From positions 1 to 48,332 of the forward strand of contig JAQDWB010000016.1 of assembly GCA_027673765.1 (NCBI GenBank): a stretch of DNA of 48,332 bases, written 5' to 3'. The notes under the pieces are model-generated. The model saw only the letters and a program-made list of their open reading frames with translations. It was not told where the DNA came from and searched no databases. Below are positions 25,014 through 32,341 of the stretch, one piece after another. The translations under genes and the position numbers were made by a program. The stretch comes from Coriobacteriaceae bacterium AM113-163. Its GTDB lineage: Bacteria > Actinomycetota > Coriobacteriia > Coriobacteriales > Coriobacteriaceae. How positions within the stretch are numbered: position 1 is the first letter of the stretch; the number at the start of each line of letters is the position of its first letter.

Positions 25014-25877
25014 ATGGATAAGACAGGGGATGTGCTCAGCCACATCTGCGCGGTCATGAGCAGCCTATCCCCCTCGGAGAAGGCAATCGCAACGTATGTG
25101 CTCGACCACCCGTCGGATGTCGCAACGATGACCGTCCGCGAACTCGCCGCAGAAACCGGTACGTCACCGGCGTCTGTTTCGAGATTCGCAAGGACGCTTG
25201 ACTACCGAACCTATTCGGACATGCGTCTGGCGCTCGGCATATCCATCAGCAGGGCATCCGGCGAAGAAAAGGCCACGGACGGCAGGATTACTCTGGACGA
25301 CGTCGAGGGCTCCATCAAGTACGTCCTGTCTCACAAGGTCAAGGAGCTCTCCCAAACCGCCTCGCTCATTGACTCCGATGACTTTTCGGCAGTCGTCAAT
25401 CTGCTCCACAACGCCAACCTCGTCCTGATCGCGGGCGTCGGCAACTCGATTAACATGGGCGTAAACGCGGCGTTCAAGCTCTCGCAGGTTGGAGTCAGAG
25501 CGTTTTGCCCCAGTACCACCGAAGCCATGGTCTCCGTCGCAACCAGTCTCAAGGAGAATGACGTTCTGCTCGTCATTTCGACGTCCGGATACTCGAAGCG
25601 CCTCGTCAACATATTCGACTCTGCCGAGGATTCGAACACCCCCATCATCATGATCACAGACAACCCGGATACGCCGCTCGCGAAGCGTGCCACGCATATC
25701 ATCCGAGCCATCTCGCGAGATCAGGCCATCACCGGAACCGAGATCGCCTTCTCGCACAGCTCGATCAACTTCGTCATCGAGCTGCTGTTCCTCTTCCTGA
25801 CCTCTTGCTGGGATGACCCGGTAGAGTTTAACAGGATCATCTCGAAGAATCTCATGGGAGACAAGCAATACAGCTAG
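25014..25877 (+). CDS. RpiR family transcriptional regulator (HTH + SIS)
   Basis: 287 aa. The N-terminal RpiR HTH is clear (LSPSEKAIATYVLDHP, TVRELAAETGTSPASVSRFARTL, about residues 18-65). A SIS sugar-phosphate binding domain follows (IAGVGNSINMGVNAAFKL, VLLVISTSGYSKRLVN, about 130-260). It is divergent from the MFS-aldolase-PTS operon and probably controls it in response to a sugar phosphate. RBS AAGGAG. Confidence 0.9.
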   Translation: MDKTGDVLSHICAVMSSLSPSEKAIATYVLDHPSDVATMTVRELAAETGTSPASVSRFARTLDYRTYSDMRLALGISISRASGEEKATDGRITLDDVEGSIKYVLSHKVKELSQTASLIDSDDFSAVVNLLHNANLVLIAGVGNSINMGVNAAFKLSQVGVRAFCPSTTEAMVSVATSLKENDVLLVISTSGYSKRLVNIFDSAEDSNTPIIMITDNPDTPLAKRATHIIRAISRDQAITGTEIAFSHSSINFVIELLFLFLTSCWDDPVEFNRIISKNLMGDKQYS

Positions 25878-25926
25878 GACGACGCACGCCGGCGCACCGA
25901 TGCCCAGACCGAAACGGGAGGACCCC

Positions 25927-26754
25927 TTGATAAAGCTCATCCTCGCAGACATGGATGGGACCCTGTTGCCGTTTGGCTCAAGGGTCGTATCGGAGCGCAC
26001 GCACAGCGCGATTCTTTCGGCGCTCGATGCGGGCATCGCGTTCGGCCCCGCAAGCGGGCGCGACTACGCCGACCTGGCCGATGCCTTTGACGGCGACGCG
26101 CGCTGTTTCTCGACCGGCATCATGGCCAACGGAAAGAAGGTCTTCTCCAGCGGCGAACTCGTGTTCAAAAAGACGCTCTCGACGGAGGCCCTCGTCAAGC
26201 TCGATAGCGCTGTACGCCCCTACGCGGGGACGTCACTCTGGCTAGTCGCCGATGTCGATGAGACAGGCAAGCGCTGCGAGCAGTTCCTCTGCGCCGTCGA
26301 GCCTGGCGACGAATTCGCCTTGGAAGTCGTTAAGGACTCCGGAAGAGACATGGCGCTCGGAGACGTGCCCACGAACCGTGACGTCATAACCGCCGGCATC
26401 TTCGTCAACGTCAGCTCCGCCCCGACGGAAGTCGTTCGGAGTCGATGCAAGGAAGCCTGCCCAGAACTTGATTTCCCCTCGCCCGTCCCATTCTTCCTCG
26501 ATGTTGTTCCGGCTGGCTGGAGCAAGGTAAACGGACTCGACGCGCTTCTCGGCAGCCTTGGGGTCACGCTGGACGAGGTCGCTTTTATCGGAGACTCGGA
26601 AAACGACGTGACGCTCCTCGATAAGGTGCCGAACTCCTACGCAGTCGCGGGCGCGATGCCAGAGGCGAAGGCCGCGGCCCATCACCTGATCGGGAACGCA
26701 GCCGAGGACTCCGTCGCGAAGCTCATCGAACAGATTGTCCAGCAGCGAGGCTAG
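25927..26754 (+). CDS. Cof-type HAD phosphatase
   Basis: 275 aa from the TTG at 25927, preferred because GGGAGG lies 5 bases upstream and the protein then begins MIKLILADMDGTLL as Cof proteins do. The in-frame ATG at 25900 has no RBS and would add nine codons. HAD motif I is DMDGT (8-12), motif III is the Lys in GWSKVNGL, and motif IV is GDSENDVTLL, with a C2-type cap between. It probably dephosphorylates a sugar phosphate of the cassette. It is 49 bases downstream of the RpiR gene, likely the same transcript, and is not the missing half of the HAD remnant at 17312. Confidence 0.87.
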   Translation: MIKLILADMDGTLLPFGSRVVSERTHSAILSALDAGIAFGPASGRDYADLADAFDGDARCFSTGIMANGKKVFSSGELVFKKTLSTEALVKLDSAVRPYAGTSLWLVADVDETGKRCEQFLCAVEPGDEFALEVVKDSGRDMALGDVPTNRDVITAGIFVNVSSAPTEVVRSRCKEACPELDFPSPVPFFLDVVPAGWSKVNGLDALLGSLGVTLDEVAFIGDSENDVTLLDKVPNSYAVAGAMPEAKAAAHHLIGNAAEDSVAKLIEQIVQQRG

Positions 26755-26806
26755 GGTTCCGCCAGCGTGGCATGCGCCGCGTGCCTCATCATCCGTTCGT
26801 GGCGCG

Positions 26807-26956
26807 CTACCTCGTGACGATCCAGAGCGTGGCCATCGTCGCGACGCCGATGCCTACGATGAGCGCGGCCCACAGGACGCGGACCACGGGGTTCATGTCG
26901 CCCGCCGCCACCATGTCGTTCGCGTGCCAGAACCAGCTCTCGTTTCCCTTGCGCAT
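26807..26956 (-). CDS. Small single-pass membrane protein, 49 aa, unknown function
   Basis: The ATG at 26956 is preceded by the RBS GGGAGGGC. The product begins MRKGNESWFWHANDMVAAGD, continues with a hydrophobic helix (VLWAALIVGIGVATMATLWI) and ends VTR. The polar N-terminus and short basic tail fit a one-helix membrane peptide. It lies between the convergent HAD gene and the rlmKL-like gene. The family is not recognised. A good RBS, a clean helix and a stop directly after it support a real gene, but composition alone could mislead. Confidence 0.55.
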   Translation of the reverse strand: MRKGNESWFWHANDMVAAGDMNPVVRVLWAALIVGIGVATMATLWIVTR

Positions 26957-27174
26957 GATGCCCTCCCTTAGCCTCGATTACGCCATCTATGGCCGAGCAA
27001 TCGCAGGTCACGTGCCATAGATTTGCCCTACGCCCAGCTTTCAGTTCTGTAAGGCGGCGGGAGCCTGTGCGAGGCCCCGAGTCCTGAGGCCGTTGCAATG
27101 AAAATGGGAATCAAGGGGCACGCATCAATCATATGGGTTCCTTTCGAGGGCGATGGCAAACGAAGCATCCATCA

Positions 27175-27180
27175 TATAAT
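27175..27180 (+). promoter_or_regulatory. Probable -10 element of the rlmKL-like gene
   Basis: A perfect TATAAT lies 28 bases before the ATG at 27208. No good -35 is visible at the expected distance (GATGGC). The rest of 26957-27174 shows only a short GCCATCTATGGC palindrome (about 26978-26989). Confidence 0.45.
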
Positions 27181-27207
27181 GGAGCGACGCAACCAGAGAG
27201 GTCACCC

Positions 27208-29766
27208 ATGGAATTTTATGCAAGCTGCCCGGAGGGCTTTGAATCCGCACTCGCCGACGAGCTCAAGCGGCTCGGGCTTTCGCATGTCCGCCGCCTGAAG
27301 GGCCGCGCTACGTTTGAGGGCGAGCTTGAGCAGGGCTATCGCGCGTGCCTGTGGTCGCGCCTGGCCAGCCGCGTGTTTGTGGTGCTCGGACGCTTTGAGG
27401 CACAGGATGCCGACGAGCTGTACGATGCCGTTTACGACATTGCCTGGGAAAACATCGTCCGCCGCGGCGCCACCATTGCCATCACTGCCCGTGGTGTGAC
27501 CGAGCAGCTGCGCAACACGCGCTTCTCTGCCCTGCGCGCCAAGGACGCATTGTGCGATCGCCTGGCCGAGACCACGGGCCGTCGCGCCGATGTCGATGCT
27601 GCCGACCCCGATGTCCACCTGCTGCTTTCGCTACGCCAGCGCCGTGCGAGCATAAGCCTGGACCTTTCGGGCGACCCGCTGTTCAAGCGCCTGCCGCCCG
27701 CCGCGACTCGAGCCGGCGAGGGCGCGCACGTGCTGCGCCCGGACTACGCCGCCCTGGTGCTGGCACAGGTTGGCTGGACCGCGCTGTGCGAGCGCGAGCT
27801 GACGGCCGACGACTACGAAAACGAGGCCCTGCCCACGCTGATCGACGCCTCGTGCGCCGGTGGTGGCCTGTTGCTGGAGGCCGTGAACATTCTGACCGAC
27901 CGCGCCCCGGGCGCCGCACGCGAGCGCTGGGGCTTTGAGGGCTGGCAGCTGCACGATGCCGCCCTATGGGAGCAGTTGCTTGCCGAGGCACGAGAGCGCG
28001 AGGCGGCAGCGCGCGAGCGCCAGGCACGCATCGTCGCCGTGGACATTGACCCTGCCGCCCGCAAGACCGCCGAGCGCATGGCCAAGTGCGCCGGTTACAA
28101 GCGCTTTGTCGATTTTTGCGCCGCCAAGCCCGCCACCGTGCTGGACCATGCGGGCGCTGTCGCCGGCGCCGCCGTGGTCGCAGACACCACCGAAACTCCG
28201 CTTTCGCTCATGCACGACGCCATGACGCTGGTCGGCGAGCTGCGCCGCGCGCCCGAGCTTGCCTCGGCGCCGGTCGCCGCGCTCACCCGCGATGGCCTTA
28301 TGGCCCGCGCGCTCCATGCCGAGCCCGCGCGCTCCATTGCCGTCATGCCCAACAACGAAGAGGCGACTATTGAGGTTTGGCCCTCGCTCGATCGTGTCGC
28401 CGCGACATTTGAGGCTGCGACCAGCGCGGATACCGAGGGTGAGGCCGCGGATGTCGATTATGAGGCCGCCAACACCCCCATGCCCGAGCCCGCTGCCACG
28501 CTCGACCTGGGCGACGGCAAGCCGCTGCCCGTGCTCATCCCCGAATCCGAGCAGTTCGCCAACCGCCTGCGCAAGAACGCTCGCCTGCGCCGCAAGTGGG
28601 CCAAGCGCGAGGGCGTGAGCTGCTACCGCGTCTACGATGCCGACCTGCCCGACTACTCCGCCGCCATCGACCTGTACGAGGGTTGCCCACAGACTCCAGG
28701 CCGCTGGCTCGTCATCGCCGAATACGCGGCGCCCAAGACCATCGACCCGGCGCTGGCCCAGGCCCGTATGCTCGACATCTTGGCCATCGCGCCGCGCATC
28801 CTGGATGTCCCAGCCGAGCATGTGCATGCCAAGGCCCGCATGCGTTCGCGCGGCGGCTCGCAGTACGGCAAGCAGGGCGCCGGCAAGGGCGGCCCGGGCG
28901 AGCGCGCCAACATCGCGCGCCGTCGCCTGCCGCTCATCGAGGAGGGCGGCCTTACCTTTGCCGTCAACTTTGACGACTATCTGGATGTGGGCATCTTCCT
29001 GGACCACCGCGTCACCCGCAACCTAGTGCGCGAGCACGCCAAGCAGGCGCGCCGCTTCCTCAACCTGTTTGCCTACACCGGCACTGCCACCTGCTATGCG
29101 GCAGACAGCGGCGTCGAGGAGACCGTGACGGTCGACCTCTCCAACACCTATCTGGACTGGGCCGAGCGCAACATGCGCCAGAACGGCTTTGTGGGGCCTC
29201 AGCATCATTTTGTGCGCGACGACGTGCTCGCCTGGATTCGCGACCAGCGCCAGACGCGCAACCGCTGGGACCTGATCTTTGTCGACCCGCCCACGTTCTC
29301 GAACTCGTCCAAGATGGGCCGTCGCACCTGGGATGTTCAGCGCGACCATGTTGAGCTTTTGGCCGGCGTATCGCGCCTGCTCGCGCAGGGCGGCCATGCC
29401 ATCTTTAGCTGCAACCTGCGCGGTTTCCGCCCCGAGACGCGCAAGCTTGCGCGCGCAGGCGTGGTGCTGGAGGACATTACGGAGCAGACCATCCCCGAGG
29501 ATTTCGCGCGCAACCAGAAGGTGCACCACTGCTACATCGTGCGCCGCCTGCCCATCGAGGACGCCATGGCCGAGGTCGGCTTTAGCGCCGAGGAAATTGC
29601 TGAGCGCGTCGAGGAACTGCGCAACCCCGGAGCCCGCAAGCCTCGCGCAGCATCGCCCGCGCACGCGCAGGCCGGCGTCCGAGGACCGCACGGCGACGAC
29701 AAGCCCGCCTGCTCAGGCAAGCCCAAAAAGAAGAAGTTCTACGCCAGCAAGCCCAAGGGCAAATAA
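27208..29766 (+). CDS. rlmKL: RlmKL-type bifunctional 23S rRNA methyltransferase, N-terminal half atypical
   Basis: 852 aa, longer than E. coli RlmKL (about 700). ATG 27208 begins MEFYASCPEGFESALADEL, as in family members. Regions: THUMP (about 1-165, including NTRFSALRAKDALCDRL), the RlmL-like domain (about 170-480), and the C-terminal RlmK-like domain (about 490-800) with SAM motif NLFAYTGTATCYAA and catalytic-region DPPTFSNSS. In the RlmL half the SAM motif is DASCAGGGLLLEA (from residue 213) instead of DPMCGSGT, and no NPPY motif is visible, so m2G2445 activity may be lost. The C-terminal ~70 residues are basic and low-complexity (SGKPKKKKFYASKPKGK), probably RNA-binding. Confidence 0.85.
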   Translation: MEFYASCPEGFESALADELKRLGLSHVRRLKGRATFEGELEQGYRACLWSRLASRVFVVLGRFEAQDADELYDAVYDIAWENIVRRGATIAITARGVTEQLRNTRFSALRAKDALCDRLAETTGRRADVDAADPDVHLLLSLRQRRASISLDLSGDPLFKRLPPAATRAGEGAHVLRPDYAALVLAQVGWTALCERELTADDYENEALPTLIDASCAGGGLLLEAVNILTDRAPGAARERWGFEGWQLHDAALWEQLLAEAREREAAARERQARIVAVDIDPAARKTAERMAKCAGYKRFVDFCAAKPATVLDHAGAVAGAAVVADTTETPLSLMHDAMTLVGELRRAPELASAPVAALTRDGLMARALHAEPARSIAVMPNNEEATIEVWPSLDRVAATFEAATSADTEGEAADVDYEAANTPMPEPAATLDLGDGKPLPVLIPESEQFANRLRKNARLRRKWAKREGVSCYRVYDADLPDYSAAIDLYEGCPQTPGRWLVIAEYAAPKTIDPALAQARMLDILAIAPRILDVPAEHVHAKARMRSRGGSQYGKQGAGKGGPGERANIARRRLPLIEEGGLTFAVNFDDYLDVGIFLDHRVTRNLVREHAKQARRFLNLFAYTGTATCYAADSGVEETVTVDLSNTYLDWAERNMRQNGFVGPQHHFVRDDVLAWIRDQRQTRNRWDLIFVDPPTFSNSSKMGRRTWDVQRDHVELLAGVSRLLAQGGHAIFSCNLRGFRPETRKLARAGVVLEDITEQTIPEDFARNQKVHHCYIVRRLPIEDAMAEVGFSAEEIAERVEELRNPGARKPRAASPAHAQAGVRGPHGDDKPACSGKPKKKKFYASKPKGK

Positions 29767-29773
29767 ACAAAGT

Positions 29774-29834
29774 TGCGGTGGAATAGTTCCTAAAAATGCC
29801 TGGTAAAGGCCCAAACAGGAACTATTTCACCGCA
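29774..29834. terminator. Bidirectional terminator-like hairpin between rlmKL and kdpE
   Basis: TGCGGTGGAATAGTTCCT (29774-29791) pairs with AGGAACTATTTCACCGCA (29817-29834), 18 bp with a single wobble, around a loop containing a small GCCT/AGGC hairpin. It sits between convergent genes. Confidence 0.7.
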
Positions 29835-29861
29835 GCTCATAGTGGGATGGCGGGTGCTGTC

Positions 29862-30575
29862 CTACCCTTGGGTGACCAGGCGATAGCCAATACCCACGTG
29901 CGTTTGGATATAGTGCGGGTGCGCGGGATCGGACTCGATCTTTTTGCGCAGCGTACCCATAAAGACGCGCAGGCTCGCCAGGTCGCTCTTGGTCGCCGTG
30001 CCCCAGATCTCGTGCAGGATAAATTGGTGCGTCAGCACCTTGTCGGCGTTGTGCGCCAGCAAGCAGAGCAACTTATACTCGATCGGCGTCAGATGCAGCT
30101 CCTCGCCATCCATCGTGGCGATGCCGGCATCAAAATCGATATGCAACTCGCCGGTATCGAACGAGCCCTCGGAGACAACACCGCCCGCCTGCGCATACGA
30201 AAGGCGCCTGAGCGTGGTGCGAATGCGCGCGAGCAGCTCCTCGACCGAAAACGGCTTAGTCAGGTAGTCATCGGCGCCGGCATCGAGCGCTCGGATCTTG
30301 TCCGCGTCCTCGCTGCGCGCCGAAACCACGATGATCGGCATGCCCGACCACGCGCGCACCGACTCCACCACCTTGACGCCGTCCATATCGGGCAGGCCCA
30401 GATCGAGCAGCACAATGCTCGGCGCCTGCGATGAGGCGGCGGCGATGGCGGCATGGGCGGTTTCCACGGCCATATGGCGCAAACCGTGCGCCTCGAGCGC
30501 GGCGACGATAAGGTTGCGGACGGCGGGATCGTCCTCAACGACCAAGATGAGCGGTTTCACGGCAGAGTTCGGCAC
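29862..30575 (-). CDS. kdpE: KdpE-type response regulator (OmpR family)
   Basis: 237 aa from the GTG at 30575, chosen because AAGGAG lies 7 bases upstream and it starts 4 bases after the kinase stop; the longer open frame runs back into the kinase gene. The receiver domain has acidic pair Asp15-Asp16, phospho-accepting Asp58 (LLDLGLPDMDG) and Lys in TKPF. The C-terminal winged helix (LHLTPIEYKLLCLLAHNADKVLTHQFILHEIWG, then VGIGYRL) is OmpR-type and resembles KdpE. It is paired with the KdpD-like kinase directly upstream. No kdpFABC operon is in the window; kup is the adjacent potassium gene. Confidence 0.88.
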   Translation of the reverse strand: MPNSAVKPLILVVEDDPAVRNLIVAALEAHGLRHMAVETAHAAIAAASSQAPSIVLLDLGLPDMDGVKVVESVRAWSGMPIIVVSARSEDADKIRALDAGADDYLTKPFSVEELLARIRTTLRRLSYAQAGGVVSEGSFDTGELHIDFDAGIATMDGEELHLTPIEYKLLCLLAHNADKVLTHQFILHEIWGTATKSDLASLRVFMGTLRKKIESDPAHPHYIQTHVGIGYRLVTQG

Positions 30576-30579
30576 AGCG

Positions 30580-32205
30580 CTACTCCTTATCAAACGAAAC
30601 GTCGGCGGCGGGAAGCTCAATCGTAAAGACCGAACCGTGAGGGTCCGCCGCGGTAACCTCTATGCTACCGCCATGTGCCAGCGCAATGGAGCGGCAGAGC
30701 GAAAGCCCCAAGCCCACACTGCGGCAGCTGTCGGCCAGGCCATGGTTGGCGGTGTAGAACGATTCAAAGATTCGCTCGCGGTCCTCGGGCGCGATGCCCG
30801 GGCCGTCATCGGCCACCGAGCACGCCACGCATCCATCATGGACGCCAATCGAGATTACGATACGCGAGCCCGCAGGCGTATAGGCGATGGCGTTGTTCAC
30901 CAGATTGACCACCAGCTGCACCATCAGGCGCGCGTCGACGTTGACAAGCGCCGGCTCATCGCACGCCACCACCTTAAGGTCATGCTCGCGCACGGCCGGG
31001 TTCACGTGGCGCAGCGCCTCCTCGACGATATCGTCCATGAGCTCGAGCGTGGTCGACAAGCGCATACCGCCACCCTCGAGCTTGGTGATGGCGAGCAGAT
31101 TCTCGACAGTGGCGTTGAGCCATTGCGCGTCCGAGCGAATGGATAGGAGCATGCCGCGGCGTGTCTGGTCGTCGAGCACGGCCGTGCCGGTCGAGCCCTG
31201 GTCGAGCAACACGTCGGCATTACCCGAAATACTGGTAAGCGGCGTGCGCAGATCGTGCGAGATGGAGCGCAGCAAGTTGGCACGCAGCTGCTCGTTTTTA
31301 GCGAGCACAGCCGCCTCCTCGCGGGCCTCCATGGCGCGGGCGCGATCGAGCGCCAGCTCGCCTTCGCTCACGATGGCATCGGCAAGCGTCCGCTCCTCGG
31401 GCGTCAGCGCATCGGGCTCGGCGACAATGGCGAACACCCCCACCACCGAGGCGGGATCGCCCGCGCGCACCATGGTGTCGCCCGAGCGCACGGTCAGGTA
31501 TATGCCGTAGAACGCCGAGGCGCCATAGGTGGCATCGAGCGGCGTTCCCACATAGGCGGACGCCGAGAGCCGTGGCGGCATCTGCGGCGCCAGCTCGTGC
31601 ACCGGCGCGGCATCGCCCACGGCCGTGTACATCGTGCGCGGCAGCAGGTCATCGTCTTCCGGATCGGCGCTATACCACACGACCGGACAGTCCGAAAGAC
31701 GCGCCAGTTGCGTTGCCATAGCATGCACAATCTGTTGCTGATCGCCGCACCGCTGCAGCATGCGGTTGGTCTCGAGCACCATCTGCGTGCGACGGTCGCT
31801 GGCGGCAGCCTGCGCCAAGGCGCGGCGCAGGGCCAGCGCAATCGAGCTCGACACGAGCGAGACCACAAACATGATAAAGAACATGCCGGGATAGACGCGG
31901 TCGATGAGCGACAGCGAGTAGCGCGGGTCGACAAACAAATAGTTGTAGAGCGCCACGGCGGCAGCCGAGCTCAGCAGGCAATACAGGCGGCTCCAGGTAA
32001 AGAATGCGCACAGCTGCACGGCAAACACATAGACGATCATGATGCTCGGCGCGAGACCCGGACGGTCGAGCAGCGCGCCCACAATCGTCGCCGCGACCAG
32101 CAGCCCCGCTGATACGCAGGCGTCATACAGAGGGCTGCGACGCGTCAGCGTCGTGCGCCGCCACCAAAAGTTCTCGGCAATATCGCCGTCCGTATGGACG
32201 TCCAT
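30580..32205 (-). CDS. kdpD: KdpD-like sensor histidine kinase lacking the N-terminal KdpD/USP domains
   Basis: 541 aa against about 890 for E. coli KdpD. It begins just before a four-helix DUF4118 membrane domain (about residues 25-130, with YNYLFVDPRYSL), followed by a GAF-like domain (about 140-290), HisKA with phospho-accepting His317 (SISHDLRTPLTSISGN) and an HATPase domain (NLVNNAIAYTP, DDGPGIAPEDRERIFESFY, GLGLSLCRSIALAHGG). The cytoplasmic N-terminal KdpD sensor and USP domain are absent, so signal input must differ. It probably forms a two-gene operon with kdpE. Its start is 31 bases from the kup terminator hairpin, so it likely has its own or a read-through transcript. Confidence 0.88.
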   Translation of the reverse strand: MDVHTDGDIAENFWWRRTTLTRRSPLYDACVSAGLLVAATIVGALLDRPGLAPSIMIVYVFAVQLCAFFTWSRLYCLLSSAAAVALYNYLFVDPRYSLSLIDRVYPGMFFIMFVVSLVSSSIALALRRALAQAAASDRRTQMVLETNRMLQRCGDQQQIVHAMATQLARLSDCPVVWYSADPEDDDLLPRTMYTAVGDAAPVHELAPQMPPRLSASAYVGTPLDATYGASAFYGIYLTVRSGDTMVRAGDPASVVGVFAIVAEPDALTPEERTLADAIVSEGELALDRARAMEAREEAAVLAKNEQLRANLLRSISHDLRTPLTSISGNADVLLDQGSTGTAVLDDQTRRGMLLSIRSDAQWLNATVENLLAITKLEGGGMRLSTTLELMDDIVEEALRHVNPAVREHDLKVVACDEPALVNVDARLMVQLVVNLVNNAIAYTPAGSRIVISIGVHDGCVACSVADDGPGIAPEDRERIFESFYTANHGLADSCRSVGLGLSLCRSIALAHGGSIEVTAADPHGSVFTIELPAADVSFDKE

Positions 32206-32235
32206 CAGCGCACCGCCCCTCTCTCAAAAACAAAA

Positions 32236-32270
32236 ACCACCACAAAGGGGACAGGCACCTTTGTGGTGGT
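32236..32270 (-). terminator. Terminator between kup and kdpDE with GGGACAGG loop
   Basis: ACCACCACAAAGG / CCTTTGTGGTGGT forms a 13-bp stem with loop GGACAGGCA. Read on the minus strand it is followed by TTTTGTTTTTG. A further half-arm, CCTTGTGGTGGTTT, lies at 32275-32288 and could form an alternative pairing. It is placed to end kup transcription before kdpDE. Confidence 0.75.
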
Positions 32271-32341
32271 GGCCTCCTTGTGGTGGTTTCAAGTGTATAG
32301 CCTTTGCAGCCCGCAGTCGCTAGACAAACAGCAGACGTCGA

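Noticed and set aside
25900..26754. The HAD gene at 25.9 kb as the other half of the truncated HAD remnant at 17.3 kb
   Set aside because: It is a complete protein with its own motif IV and C-terminus, lies on the opposite strand, and cannot be joined to the remnant.
26998..27132. Minus-strand ORF starting at 27132 with a fair RBS, as the lost 5' half of the HAD gene
   Set aside because: The translation (MIDACPLIPIFIATASG...) lacks DxDGT and stops after about 34 codons; it shows no HAD feature.
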